Assembly (NCBI RefSeq): GCF_000227115.2
Contig: NC_016480.1
Coordinates: forward strand, 1,485,476-1,549,475
Direction: 5' to 3'
Origin: Naumovozyma dairenensis CBS 421
Lineage: Eukaryota > Ascomycota > Saccharomycetes > Saccharomycetales > Saccharomycetaceae
DNA length: 64,000 bases
Under the pieces are notes generated by a model, which searched no databases, had not been told where the DNA came from, and worked only from the letters and a program-made list of their open reading frames with translations. This document shows, one piece after another, positions 38,156-48,651 of this stretch (the stretch's first letter is position 1; each line of letters begins with the position of its first letter). The translations under genes and the position numbers were made by a program.

Positions 38156-38953
38156 TCATTCTTTTTGAGTACCATAACCTCTAATGTTTTTAGCGAAATC
38201 CCATTTCATATTTTCTACTTGTAAACCCTTTTCAAATATTAGACCTTGATCATTATCAATAATAGCCAAGGAGAATTTCCTGGAAGAACGTGCGTCTCTA
38301 TAATACAGCACTTTCATACACTCTAAGATAGTATTCTTAGCCGTATCTAGGTCTGTCTTAGCAATATCTGATTCATTATCAATGACTCTTCTCAATAATG
38401 GGATTGCTAAATGAGCACCAAACCCTGTGGCTAAAGTTGGGGAAGAATACGTTACACCGAGTAGATTAACGTATCTTAAGAAAGGTTTCCCATCTTCCAC
38501 ACCTGCTACAATCAATGCGTTCCAAAGAGGATTCATTTTGGATCGACGATTGTACATGACTGCAGCAAGATATTCAAAGACATAACTTGGTTTTAAAGCT
38601 TCTTCATCATTTGCGTATAGATTATCATAATTATTTTCAATTTCCATATCATCTAACAATTTTTCAATATGTTGCATATCGGAAATATCCCCAGATATAC
38701 CGACAATTGTGCTTTTTCCGACTTTAATTAATCTTTCAATATCGTTAAATCTTAATAATGAACCGTATGAACCTAAATTATCGGCTGCGATGATGACACC
38801 GTTGTTGTATTTCATTGACAAGACGGAAGTACCTGTTACAATAGGTTGTTGCGTATTCATAGTCGGATATGCAGGTGCTTGTGCAATCTTGGTGTTGTAT
38901 TTACCGTAGACTTCATCAGATGGTCTACCCCAGCTAAATGGATCGTGATTCAT
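38156..38953 (-). CDS. PRE4: 20S proteasome subunit beta-7 (Pre4)
   Basis: The beta-7 subunit of the 20S core, needed for the post-acidic activity of the neighbouring beta-1 site but itself without a catalytic Thr. At 265 aa it matches S. cerevisiae Pre4 (266). Sequence blocks are MNHDPFSWGRP, PIVTGTSVLSMKYNNGVIIA, GSYGSLLRFNDIERL, GISGDISDMQHIE, RRSKMNPLWNALIVAG and the C-terminal tail NMKWDFAKNIRGYGTQK. A PACE box lies 153 bp upstream. Confidence 0.97.
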   Translation of the reverse strand: MNHDPFSWGRPSDEVYGKYNTKIAQAPAYPTMNTQQPIVTGTSVLSMKYNNGVIIAADNLGSYGSLLRFNDIERLIKVGKSTIVGISGDISDMQHIEKLLDDMEIENNYDNLYANDEEALKPSYVFEYLAAVMYNRRSKMNPLWNALIVAGVEDGKPFLRYVNLLGVTYSSPTLATGFGAHLAIPLLRRVIDNESDIAKTDLDTAKNTILECMKVLYYRDARSSRKFSLAIIDNDQGLIFEKGLQVENMKWDFAKNIRGYGTQKE

Positions 38954-39423
38954 TGTTGTATACTATAATTGATTAGGTTTGTTATAAAATTGGATAGTTT
39001 GGAAAGTTGGTTATCAATTGGAGCGTAAAACCAGAAGCAGTTGGTTTTATTGTCCTTTAACGACTACTGTTCAATGCCAGTCCATTACATGTTAAATTCA
39101 CTAAGGGTGGCAAATTATTATTAAAACAAGTTCCCGGATTTCAACTCACTATGTATAGTTAAACGTTACATAAATAAAATTTCCTAACCAAGAGCCGGGT
39201 AAACAAAAATGGAATCTGTAAAAGCAAGATGACAAGAGAACATACAAATGAACAAAAAGAAATGCATAAAGTACATCCTTGTACATTTATATTTATTCTG
39301 ATATGTCTTTTATACGGTCATTTTATTTTCATGTGAATTATACACTAATATACGTATATATATATATCATGGTATGTTATTCGATAAGTCAAATAGTTTC
39401 TTTAAATGTTCCTAAATTTTGGT
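38954..39423. other. Intergenic PRE4-RET2
   Basis: 470 bp containing the PRE4 promoter with its PACE box and the RET2 3' end. There is a TA run near 39353-39366. Confidence 0.5.
39106..39114 (+). promoter_or_regulatory. PACE box (Rpn4 site) of PRE4
   Basis: GGTGGCAAA, an exact match to the proteasome-associated control element bound by Rpn4, 153 bp upstream of the PRE4 ATG, in reverse orientation to the gene. Confidence 0.9.
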
Positions 39424-41046
39424 TTATACCACAGTGTATTGTTCAGGGCTCAATGAGAAAACAACGTCATACGGTAATTCTTGGCCTTCTTCTTGATCTT
39501 CACTACTCGTGGTGATTACCGTGGCAACACCAACGCCTGCCAAACTCTTTGTTTCGTTATCTTTTACAACATGTTTGAATTCAATGTCAATAGGGAACAA
39601 TCGTTCCTCATCATCATAATCATCTGTTATAGTGAATGTAACAACACCTGGATTACCCACTGTTAGGGATGGGATTTGAATCGTAGGACGTTTACCATAT
39701 TTATACGTCACTTTTGCATTATGATCATTGGAGTCTCCCATTATAGTAACGTCAGCGAATTCTTTAGCGAAATTGAAGCATAAATCTTTAAATTCAACGT
39801 TACTATCAGCATCAAACAATTCCTCATTGATTTCAAATTCCATGGTGACGTCGATTGAACCTGGATCAGAACTAACCCATGTAGAAACCAATAATGGGAC
39901 CAAACTATTATCATCTTGGGGACAAATCTTCCTCCATCTTAAAACACCAAGGCTTTGATCGTTTGATGGGAATGCCTTCTTTGAGTCTCTTAATGAAATC
40001 AATTTAGATGACAAAAATTGATTCTTATCAATGTTTGGATGCGTTTTAAATTGGAATGATTTATCCTTAACATCCATGGATTCAACCAATGCAATCTTAG
40101 AATGTGATAAAGCTGGATCATTCACACGTAATTCTAAGACACCTTTCAATTCCGATGATGTTATGGAACCGTCACGTTGTAATTCAGCATTGATTGTTTC
40201 ATTAATTAAAATCAATATACCATTATTTGTACGTTTAATTTCTTCACGTTGACGATGAGGTTTTGGTACATGAGATGCTCCAGTATTCGAAGCACTACGT
40301 CCTATTCCTGTAGTAGGTTGATATGGGTATTCTTGAGACGATTGTTGTTGTTGTTGTTGTTGCTGTTGTTTCTTTGAATTCAAATAAGATTCCTGAGCAG
40401 CAGCTGATGCATTCCTGTAATAACTATCATAAGCATTTTTAACGTTTGGATCACTGCTTGGACCAAATCTTTCTAATCTACTTGATTCTCCGAAAGTGGA
40501 AGAAGGATAAACACCGCTTTTCCTTTCCAATTCCTTTCTGGCGATTTCTTTGGCACGACGTTTTCTTTCTTCAGTAGCTTCACTTTCTTTATTTTGTTCA
40601 ATGATGTTTTGGATTCTTTCCTCATGAGATTCCATGGCCAAATAAGTTTCAACTTGATTCCAATTTAAATTCTCCTTATACCCACCCATAACGACAATTT
40701 CATCGAATGAACTCAAGATTTCAAAAGCATTATCATAAATTTCATTTTCATCAAAATTTGATAAAGATGAGTTAACAGTTTGAGAAAATAGATTCAATGT
40801 AGATAAATCTTGAACAATGTTAGATTGACGATTGGTAATTAAAATAATATAATAGTCATCAAATGGTTTATAGACATATCTTACATGTTCATCTTCAACA
40901 AAAGTATGATCTGATGAAATGTTGGCTACCAAACCTTGGAAATTTGATAATAATTCCATGACACGATCTTTAGTCAGGTCTCTGAATTGTCTTGATAGTA
41001 ATGGTTTACCATGACGTGTAGTAATTGAAGCAGCCAAGACGACCAT
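39424..41046 (-). CDS. RET2: Delta-COP subunit of coatomer (Ret2)
   Basis: Part of the COPI coat in Golgi-to-ER transport. The 540 residues compare with 546 in S. cerevisiae. The N-terminal longin-like domain starts MVVLAASITTRHGKPLLSRQ and includes FDDYYIILITNRQSNIVQDL. A linker contains a run of nine Gln (KKQQQ...) before SSQEYPYQP, encoded by CAA/CAG. The C-terminal mu-homology domain has EIKRTNNGILILINETINAE, LKGVLELRVNDPAL and LRWRKICPQDDNSLVPLLVS. Divergent from RTG2. Confidence 0.96.
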   Translation of the reverse strand: MVVLAASITTRHGKPLLSRQFRDLTKDRVMELLSNFQGLVANISSDHTFVEDEHVRYVYKPFDDYYIILITNRQSNIVQDLSTLNLFSQTVNSSLSNFDENEIYDNAFEILSSFDEIVVMGGYKENLNWNQVETYLAMESHEERIQNIIEQNKESEATEERKRRAKEIARKELERKSGVYPSSTFGESSRLERFGPSSDPNVKNAYDSYYRNASAAAQESYLNSKKQQQQQQQQQSSQEYPYQPTTGIGRSASNTGASHVPKPHRQREEIKRTNNGILILINETINAELQRDGSITSSELKGVLELRVNDPALSHSKIALVESMDVKDKSFQFKTHPNIDKNQFLSSKLISLRDSKKAFPSNDQSLGVLRWRKICPQDDNSLVPLLVSTWVSSDPGSIDVTMEFEINEELFDADSNVEFKDLCFNFAKEFADVTIMGDSNDHNAKVTYKYGKRPTIQIPSLTVGNPGVVTFTITDDYDDEERLFPIDIEFKHVVKDNETKSLAGVGVATVITTSSEDQEEGQELPYDVVFSLSPEQYTVV

Positions 41047-41755
41047 ATTATTTGTGTTTTCAGTTGCTTATGCTGTTGTATCTTTCTGTCCTTGCTACTT
41101 CTTTGAAAAGGAAGAAAATGTAATTGGACTATCAATTCAAGTGCAAAGGGTTACTCTAAATGATATCGAGATTGAATCTGAATAACTGATTTGATTAGCC
41201 TACTTTTTTCAGGAATTACATTCATAGATTTGTTGTCCTTTCCAGCTTCGTTTTTTCCACCAAAAATGGACCGACAGAATCTGGAACCAAAGGGAGCCAG
41301 TCACGTGGAGTATATATCACGTGCAACATTTTACTTGTTCACATGGGCCGGAAAGACGGAAGAAAAAATGGAAGCTCCGAATAACGCTGGATTTTATTTT
41401 ATTCTTTCCCACGGGAACTTTTTCAACACGGAAAGTGCTAAGTTTGTAACCATGATGAAATTTCACTACCTTCAGTAAGAGATAAGATAATATTACATAT
41501 TTTGAAAAAGCGTCGTAGATGAGTCAGTCAACCTTTATGGGTCACTAGAGTTCATTATAATGTTTTTTGTTTATCTTGAAGAAAATAACCACTTCATTTA
41601 CTAAAACTTCTCAGTAGCCGATAGAAGTGTTTAACGTAGTCTTCGGTTACCATTGCATATATTTTTATTTTATTTTTTTTCCATTTAGTTAAACGGATCA
41701 AGTTCAGAAAACTCCCAATTTTCAAGCAATTATTTAAAGAACTTCTAGTCAAGGG
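41047..41755. promoter_or_regulatory. Divergent promoter region RET2/RTG2
   Basis: 709 bp. It contains two CACGTG boxes 10 bp apart. An ORF over them (41191-41478) has no family features. Confidence 0.5.
41301..41323. promoter_or_regulatory. Paired Cbf1-type E-boxes
   Basis: GTCACGTG with core at 41302-41307 and ATCACGTG with core at 41318-41323; both match the Cbf1 consensus RTCACRTG. They lie about 430 bp upstream of RTG2 and 260 bp upstream of RET2. Pho4 also reads CACGTG, but the flanking T favours Cbf1. Confidence 0.6.
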
Positions 41756-43588
41756 ATGTCTGTATTTTCTGACAGTGATTCAGAAACTGAAGTAGTTTCA
41801 AGAAATTTATGTGCTATCGTGGATATTGGATCAAATGGTATCAGATTCAGTATATCATCTAAGGCAGCTCATCATGCTAGAATCATGCCATGTGTGTTCA
41901 AAGATCGAGTAGGAATATCGCTTTACGAGATTCAATACTCTGAAGATTCCTCTTTGGAGAAAAGACCAATTCCTCACGATATTATAGTAGAGATTTGTGC
42001 TGCAATGAAAAGATTCAAATTAATTTGTGAAGATTTTGGTGTCAGCGAATCAAGTGTCAGGGTTCTCGCAACAGAATCAACTAGAGAAGCAATTAATTGC
42101 CAAGAATTTATAGATGCCATACATGAGGCAACAAATTGGGGTGTTGAATTATTATCTTCAGAAGAAGAGGGACGAATTACTGCATATGGGGTAATGTCAT
42201 CTTATAATACTGTAAATGGCCTTTATATGGATTTGGGAGGTTCCACCACACAGTTGTCATGGATCAAATGTAAAGGTGGTGAAATAGCACACTCGGCAAC
42301 ACCTGTAGCTTTACCTTATGGTGCATGGACTTTAACGAAAAGATTAAAATTGGAAAATATCAATGATCTCTTCCTTGAAATAAAAAATGCCTATACAAAT
42401 GCCATTCAAAAGATTGGAGTTCCCGACCAGATGTTTGAAGACGCTGAAAAGAAGGGTGGCTTTTATCTAATAGTACGTGGTGGTGGTTTTCGAGGTTTAG
42501 GTCATTTAATTCTTTCGCAAACTATAGAGTATCCAATTCAAACTATCATCAATGGATTTTCATCTCCAAATGAAGAATTTACTTCAATGTCAGATTTCCT
42601 GTTTTTAAAAGGTAAGGTTCCCCCACGATCGGCTCTCACAATAGATAACAACTCCAGCAGCAATAGCAGTAGTACCATTTTTAAAGTGTCTGAAAGAAGA
42701 GCCAAACAACTACCTGCAGTTGGACTCTTTTTGAGTGCAGCATTTGATTCATTACCCCATGTTAAATCTATTTATTTCAGTGAAGGTGGTGTAAGAGAAG
42801 GTACTATATATTCTATCCTACCGAGGGAAATCAGGGGACAGGACCCATTAATAATAGCCACTAGACCTTACGCACCATTACTAGCTGAGAAATATCTCCA
42901 ACTATTAAGAACAGCATTACCGGACAGCCAGATTCCTAAAATAATTTCAGAAAGAATTGCTCCTGCTTTATGTAATTTGGCGTTTGTACATGCGTCATAT
43001 CCTAAAGAATTACAACCAACTGCTGCATTGCATATTGCAACAAGGGGCATAATAGCAGGCTGTCATGGTTTGTCCCATCTGGTTAGAGCATTGGTAGGCA
43101 TTGCGCTATGTAATAGATGGGGTGGTAATATTCCATATCAAGAAGAGAAATATGTACGTGCATTGGAAGACTTAGTATTACGTGAAGGTAACAAAATTGA
43201 AGCACAAAGAATAATATGGTGGACAAAATATATAGGAACCATAATGTATGTTATCTGTGGTGTCCATCCAGGCGGGAACATCAGAGATGATGTTTTTGAT
43301 TTCTACATTATGCATACGAAAAAATTGAAGCATGATTTCAGAGACTTGACTATTGATGAAGCATTACTATCATCCTCCCCCAAAGCATTATCGCAATCCA
43401 ATTTAAATGGAACGTTTATAAATAATCGAAATGTCAGAGAATTTGAAGTTGTTGTAAGGATCAGTAAAGATGATTTAAAGACAAGTGCATCTGTCCGTTC
43501 TAGAATTATAACCTTACAGAAAAAGGTAAGGAAACTATCTAGGGGAAGTTCAGAAAAGGTTAAAATCGGGGTTCAGTTCAAAGATTAA
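41756..43588 (+). CDS. RTG2: Retrograde signalling sensor Rtg2
   Basis: Rtg2 has an ASKHA (Ppx/GppA-like) ATP-binding fold, senses mitochondrial dysfunction and releases Rtg1/Rtg3 by binding Mks1. The 610-aa protein (S. cerevisiae 588) starts MSVFSDSDSETEVVSRNLC. ATP-site motifs are IVDIGSNGIRFSISS, YMDLGGSTTQLSW and VRGGGFRGLGHLIL. Conserved later blocks are FSEGGVREGTIYS, NLAFVHASYPKELQPTAAL and the C-terminus KTSASVRSRIITLQKKVRKL. A YGL-track gene (YGL252C) placed between RET2 and RPN12 of the YFR track. Confidence 0.97.
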   Translation: MSVFSDSDSETEVVSRNLCAIVDIGSNGIRFSISSKAAHHARIMPCVFKDRVGISLYEIQYSEDSSLEKRPIPHDIIVEICAAMKRFKLICEDFGVSESSVRVLATESTREAINCQEFIDAIHEATNWGVELLSSEEEGRITAYGVMSSYNTVNGLYMDLGGSTTQLSWIKCKGGEIAHSATPVALPYGAWTLTKRLKLENINDLFLEIKNAYTNAIQKIGVPDQMFEDAEKKGGFYLIVRGGGFRGLGHLILSQTIEYPIQTIINGFSSPNEEFTSMSDFLFLKGKVPPRSALTIDNNSSSNSSSTIFKVSERRAKQLPAVGLFLSAAFDSLPHVKSIYFSEGGVREGTIYSILPREIRGQDPLIIATRPYAPLLAEKYLQLLRTALPDSQIPKIISERIAPALCNLAFVHASYPKELQPTAALHIATRGIIAGCHGLSHLVRALVGIALCNRWGGNIPYQEEKYVRALEDLVLREGNKIEAQRIIWWTKYIGTIMYVICGVHPGGNIRDDVFDFYIMHTKKLKHDFRDLTIDEALLSSSPKALSQSNLNGTFINNRNVREFEVVVRISKDDLKTSASVRSRIITLQKKVRKLSRGSSEKVKIGVQFKD

Positions 43589-43806
43589 TACACTCACATA
43601 TACTATATAGCTTAGAATAGTTGATATAACATTTGCATCTTCCATCCATTGATCTGTTTTGTATCGTTACCGATTGTTTTACTGCTCGAGGTCAGAACAA
43701 CTATTCTATCACTTAGCTTCTCTGGGAGCCGTATAAAACGATGTTCGGTGCGGTTAAAATAAAAGGTCGATTCTATATATATATATATACATGAACAACT
43801 TATTGT

Positions 43807-43815
43807 TTTGCCACC
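43807..43815 (-). promoter_or_regulatory. PACE box (Rpn4 site) of RPN12
   Basis: TTTGCCACC on plus, GGTGGCAAA on minus, an exact PACE match 54-62 bp upstream of the RPN12 ATG. Confidence 0.85.
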
Positions 43816-43868
43816 CTATTTAAAAACCAACTAATACAAGCAAATCTGTATCGAATACATCAAGAACT

Positions 43869-44663
43869 ATGCCATCATTACCAGATTTAGTGAAAAGTTT
43901 AAGTGTTGCCTTTGATGCTAAAGACTACGAAAGTTGTAAGAAATTGCTTACTCCCATTAAGATCGAACTTTTGAAAAACAATGTTTTCCTTCCTGACCCA
44001 AATAATCAAAATGAAGTGTATATCAATGATTTGAATATAAGTAAGAAAATACTAGAGATCGGTGCTTTGGTAAGCATCAACAGTCTAGAGTTGGAATCTT
44101 TTCAGAATTATTTTGACCAATTGAGACTATATTATTTTTCTAATAATAACGTTTTATCAACTTCAGAGAATAAATCTAAACTGGTAAGCTTGTATATGCT
44201 AATATTATTATCTCAAGGTGATGTCAGTAAATTCCATTCTGAATTAGAATTTGTCGATAAACATATTCCAGATTTAAAAGAAAACGATCTTTTATCATAT
44301 CCAATTGAATTAGATAGATGGCTAATGGAAGGTTCTTATCAAAAAGCTTGGGATTTGTTGAAAGCAGGATCTAAAGTGGCGGAGTTTGATGTATTTACTA
44401 AGACTTTAATGGACGCAATAAGAGAAGAGATTGCTTGTAATACAGAACTTTCATATTCAGAATTGCCGCTAACAAATGTTAAGACTTTACTGTTTTTTAA
44501 TAGCGAAAAGGAAGCTGAAGTATTTGGAATGGAAAGAGGTTGGAAAGTCCGAAATGGGAACATTTATTTCAAAGACGAAGCTAGTCCTCAAGTAACGGAA
44601 CATAAATCTACTTTCGTTTTGAAAACTTTGGATTATGCAATTAATTTAGAATCAATTGTGTAG
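43869..44663 (+). CDS. RPN12: 26S proteasome lid subunit Rpn12
   Basis: A PCI-domain subunit of the 19S lid whose joining completes lid assembly. The 264 residues compare with 274 in S. cerevisiae. Conserved blocks are MPSLPDLVKSLSVAF, CKKLLTPIKIELLKNN, YFDQLRLYYFSNNN, LSYPIELDRWLMEGSYQKAW and REEIACNTELSYSELPL. The end LDYAINLESIV matches the C-terminal AMDYAISIENIV of the yeast protein. A PACE box lies just upstream. Confidence 0.96.
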   Translation: MPSLPDLVKSLSVAFDAKDYESCKKLLTPIKIELLKNNVFLPDPNNQNEVYINDLNISKKILEIGALVSINSLELESFQNYFDQLRLYYFSNNNVLSTSENKSKLVSLYMLILLSQGDVSKFHSELEFVDKHIPDLKENDLLSYPIELDRWLMEGSYQKAWDLLKAGSKVAEFDVFTKTLMDAIREEIACNTELSYSELPLTNVKTLLFFNSEKEAEVFGMERGWKVRNGNIYFKDEASPQVTEHKSTFVLKTLDYAINLESIV

Positions 44664-45036
44664 ATAGCAGGAGCACTACAAGTGCACATAAATACAAATT
44701 TTAATTCAAATACCAATTAAGTTAGGTAATCGAACGCGTTTATAGACTGAAAAGTACTAATTTTTCTTGCAAAAATGAGCGTGAGACAGTCGTCAAGATA
44801 ATGTGTTTTAGTTCTCCAAGCCGGCATTGATGTAGTACATGAAGATGTGCTGGAAAAAGGAAACTATTTTAACTAATTCTACTATTTCTTTTACAAAAAA
44901 TCATCATTTGTATTAAAAGTTCTATATATAATTATATCAATGAAATAGCACATACAGCTGTATAGAAAAATAAATGAATTCGTTTCACTCATAAAGGTTG
45001 TTCATTAAACAGTACACTAGGATTTATTAAGTTAGA
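44664..45036. other. Intergenic between convergent RPN12 and hexokinase
   Basis: 373 bp, 3' ends only. No gene seen. Confidence 0.4.
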
Positions 45037-46497
45037 TTAAGCACCAAGGATACCAACAGATTTACCAGCAGCAATTCTTTTTTGAGCAAGAGCAGCAATG
45101 ATAGCACCACCAGCTCCTGATCCATCTTCACTAGGACAGATTTTGATTGGATATTCGTCAATTGGTCCTGGGGTCCAACCGTAAATCTTTCTGAGACCTT
45201 CAGCAGCTCTTTCAACGAAACCTGGATACATTTTATAAACAGAACCATCGGCAGCAACATGACCAGTCTTGTAACCTCTCTTTTGGAAGATAGCAGCAAT
45301 ACCACAAACAGACAAATGTGCAGATCTTGTAGCAATCAATTCAGATAAACGTCTAATCAATTTACGCTCTTGGACAGTAGTATTGATACCTAAGTCCTTT
45401 TTCAATAAGGCGTCAGTATCTTCTAAGTTTTCAAATGGATCTTCTTCAATCTTGGCTGGATAAGATGTATCCATGATATACTCTTGGTTTAATTTAGTCA
45501 TATCTTGGTTCTTTAAGATTAAACCCTTAGAATGTAAATCAACTAAGACTAGACGTAATAATTCACCTAAGTAATAACCGGAAGTCATTTTTTCAAAAGT
45601 TTGTTGGCCTGGTCTTGGAGATTGTTCATCAACTAAAATATCATATTTAGTTCTTGGCAAGACTAGATGTTCGTTATCGAAAGAACCGTACTCACAATTG
45701 ATAGCCATTGGACCATCCTTTGGAATATCATCAGCCAACTTTCCTTCCAATTTTGGAATATCAGCGACATCTTCATAATAAGCACCGTTAACACCAGTAC
45801 CGAAAATAACACCCATCTTTGTTTCAGAATCAGTGTATAAAGAAGCAACTAAAGTACCAGTAGTATCATTAATCAAAGCAGTAATTTCAATTGGAATTTT
45901 TTGTTCCTTCAAATGTTTTTCCAATAGCTTAACAACATCATGACCTTCAACATTTGGAATATCGAAACCCTTAGTCCATCTTTGCAAAATACCTTCGTTA
46001 ATCTTATCTTGAGAAGCTGGATAAGAAAAAGTGAAACCTAATGGTAAAGTACCGGTGACACCATCTGGGAAAACTTCCTCAATGAAAGCCTTTAATGAGT
46101 CAGCAATAAAAGCAAATAATTCTTCTCTATCTTTAGTTACTCTCATACCATCTGGAATCTTATATTTAGATTGAGTTGTGTCGAAAGTACGGTCACCACC
46201 TAATTTGACCAAAACAACTCTTAAGTTGGTTCCACCCAAATCGATAGCCAAGAAATCACCAGATTCTTTACCAGATGGATATTCCATGACCCAACCTGGA
46301 ATCATTGGAATGTTACCACCTTCTTTGGATAAACCTTTATTTAATTCACTGATGAAATGTTTGACAACAGCACGAGAAGTTTCATCAGAAACAGTGAAAA
46401 TATCTTCACAAGTCTTTAATTCATTCAATAACTCTTGAGGGACATCTGCCATGGATCCCTTTCTAGTAGGTGGTTTCTTTGGACCTAAATGAACCAT
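45037..46497 (-). CDS. HXK2: Hexokinase, Hxk2/Hxk1 type
   Basis: Phosphorylates glucose and fructose at the start of glycolysis; Hxk2 also acts with Mig1 in glucose repression. The 486 residues equal S. cerevisiae Hxk1/Hxk2. Motifs are LAIDLGGTNLRVVLVKLGGD (phosphate 1), LGFTFSYPASQDKINEG, ALINDTTGTLVASLYTD, GVIFGTGVNGAYYE and EDGSGAGGAIIAAL. The N-terminus has KKPPTRKGSMADVP with the Ser at residue 15, the phosphorylation site of Hxk2 that controls nuclear localisation. The HXK1/HXK2 pair is a duplication product and both sit at this syntenic position (YFR053C/YGL253W), so the symbol is a best guess. Strong codon bias. Confidence 0.95.
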   Translation of the reverse strand: MVHLGPKKPPTRKGSMADVPQELLNELKTCEDIFTVSDETSRAVVKHFISELNKGLSKEGGNIPMIPGWVMEYPSGKESGDFLAIDLGGTNLRVVLVKLGGDRTFDTTQSKYKIPDGMRVTKDREELFAFIADSLKAFIEEVFPDGVTGTLPLGFTFSYPASQDKINEGILQRWTKGFDIPNVEGHDVVKLLEKHLKEQKIPIEITALINDTTGTLVASLYTDSETKMGVIFGTGVNGAYYEDVADIPKLEGKLADDIPKDGPMAINCEYGSFDNEHLVLPRTKYDILVDEQSPRPGQQTFEKMTSGYYLGELLRLVLVDLHSKGLILKNQDMTKLNQEYIMDTSYPAKIEEDPFENLEDTDALLKKDLGINTTVQERKLIRRLSELIATRSAHLSVCGIAAIFQKRGYKTGHVAADGSVYKMYPGFVERAAEGLRKIYGWTPGPIDEYPIKICPSEDGSGAGGAIIAALAQKRIAAGKSVGILGA

Positions 46498-46670
46498 TTT
46501 GTTGTATTAATTGAGAAGTTTGTTGAAAAGGTTGTGTGAATAATAAGGCAATAAAAGTATCGTTGGATTTACAGTACTAGTTGCTTGGTTCTGTAAATCC
46601 GGAAGAAAAATAGTTTTGGAAAGGAAAAAAGGAGACTTAAGAAATTGATTCAATGTAGAAATCTACTCCT

Positions 46671-46678
46671 TTTATATA
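46671..46678 (-). promoter_or_regulatory. TATA box of the hexokinase gene
   Basis: TATATAAA on the coding strand, 174 bp upstream of the ATG, matching TATAWAWR. Confidence 0.55.
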
Positions 46679-46971
46679 TTTTTTTCAAATACAGAGTTAC
46701 TCTTTTTGACAGGTTATTGACATATGAAAAAAGACCACGAGGTCAACTATACAGAAATTTCAAGCCATAAAAAGGTTGCAGGTACGGATATGTCTCAAAG
46801 GAAACAAGGACAAATGGATAAACTTTGTCACGCATAGCTTCCAACGTTGTATGATCCACCGAGAGCAATTCGTAGAAAGACCCATATTTAAGGGGAGACT
46901 ATTGTTATGCGAGAAGGGACTGAAACGTTCTCTACGCCCAGAAACGTTTGCATGGACTTTTTGACAGCTGC

Positions 46972-46993
46972 GGGGGAAGGGGGGACGGGGGGG
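46972..46993 (+). other. G-run cluster, potential G-quadruplex
   Basis: Three G runs of 5, 6 and 7 bases separated by AA and AC, about 475-495 bp upstream of the hexokinase. With 18 G in 22 nt it could form a quadruplex, and contains GGGG cores used by C2H2 factors such as Mig1 and Msn2. Confidence 0.6.
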
Positions 46994-47235
46994 ATTTCTC
47001 GAGCGCTTAATTTTTTCTGGGGAGGAACCGAAGTTAGTATACAAAAACCCTATTTCCGCTCCGGAGTAACAGAACCCAACAGTGCACCACCATTGAAGAA
47101 CGGAAATATGCACCAAGTCTCAGATTTGGAAAATTAAGATACGTAAGGTCAGTCGGTGGCGGAAAGGTCAACTTCGTCAAGAAAACTGGAATTACTGGAT
47201 TAAAAACTCCAAAACACATAAGGGTAGCTACCTCC

Positions 47236-47247
47236 CCCCACCTTAAT
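47236..47247 (-). promoter_or_regulatory. Mig1-type site
   Basis: ATTAAGGTGGGG on the minus strand fits WWWWWNSYGGGG completely. It is 740 bp upstream of the hexokinase; HXK genes are known Mig1/Hxk2 targets. Confidence 0.45.
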
Positions 47248-48640
47248 TAATTCGTCACTAAACTTTCCTGCAATGTTTTTGAGAAACATTCCAGGAGTAT
47301 TGCCTATGGAATGTCACTTGTTCAGTTTAATTATTGTGGAGGAGAACCTGTTTTGTGCTGCTCGAATATTTCGGAACTTCCACATTGGCTCAGTGAACCT
47401 AAAAAATTACTATTTATGTTACTAAGTTACCTTCAAGAATGTATCTTAAAAAAAGCCGCCACATAATAATCTGATATTCTGAGAAATACACAACTTTTTG
47501 CGAAGGAACACCCAAAGTAACACGTCAACCTTGTTATTGTTTTTGATTAATTGTTTACATACGCATCATAAGATATAAATTCAAGAAGTTTGTGTAAGGT
47601 GTCCTATGCTGCGCAGTAAACAAAATTCAATCTTTCCACACCTTCAACTGTTAGCGCTCTGCACCAACAAGGATAAATGTAAACAACGCGCGATAATTAT
47701 GTAAATATAGGAAACGTACTATATTTACTCTAATGCCAATTAAATAATTAATTAATTAACCAATCTTAAACCACTTTCTATCAAAGTAGTTAGTTATATT
47801 GTAAGCACTTAAGTTCAAGGTAGTTAATTTCTCTAAAAGCAAATATAAGACCTGCGTGAGTGAAGGTGTAACTATCAGAGTGGGACAGAACAACAGCTAT
47901 TTAACACTTTGGACAGCGGCGCGAAGTTCGAACAAAATATGTAGGTCGAAGAACATACTAAATAGAAAGAATATTTGTTGGAATAAGAAATAATTAAGAC
48001 TTAGTAGCAGTACATACTAAGTAGTCTTAAAAATAGTATATCGAATATTCACATTTACTATTATGGGATTATCCGAAGAAAATAAAATGAAATAGAAGCT
48101 TAGTGAGACCTGTCAAACAAGAAAAATAAGAATGATAAATTTCTTCAAGCTGCTTTTCATAATATCGTACTATATTTATGAATGTTTTATAGAACCATAT
48201 AAAAAAGAAGTAAACAGTAATAACTTTAACTTATTGTACTAAATCTATTACAAACTTAACTAATAAGCTATCTAAATTATGTCTCTATTAATAACTTGCA
48301 CCGGTAATATTTTCTATATAACTCCTAAGCAGATGGAAATAGATAGAAGACAAGCATATATCATTGATAAATCAATCAAAAACTGCCCCATAGCTCAAAC
48401 AAATTTGACAACGAAGGAACAATATCTAGTTAATATAAGAACAAACCGGCCTTTATAGCCCTAATGCTTCATGAAAATAAAGTATTGAAAGAATTATTCT
48501 AAAATTTGTTTACTTTCAGAAAGCTTAGTGCTCCCTTTGAAGCCTCACCCTATCATTTTAAAATTTTGATATTTAAAAAAGTGGTAAGTTTTCGTCGCGG
48601 CTGAGTTAACTTTACCTTGCACCCCAATGGAAATTTCTTC

Positions 48641-48651
48641 TATAAAAGGGG
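48641..48651 (+). promoter_or_regulatory. TATA box and STRE of GTT1-like gene
   Basis: TATAAAAG at 48641-48648 overlaps AGGGG at 48647-48651 (Msn2/4 stress element), about 100 bp upstream of the ATG. Stress control fits a glutathione transferase. Confidence 0.5.

Noticed and set aside
41191..41478. 95-codon ORF in the RET2-RTG2 promoter
   Set aside because: It has no homology I can see, overlaps regulatory E-boxes and has no coding-like composition.
46760..47219. Overlapping ORFs on both strands upstream of the hexokinase
   Set aside because: Mutually overlapping short frames in GC-richer DNA with no recognisable protein; likely chance.
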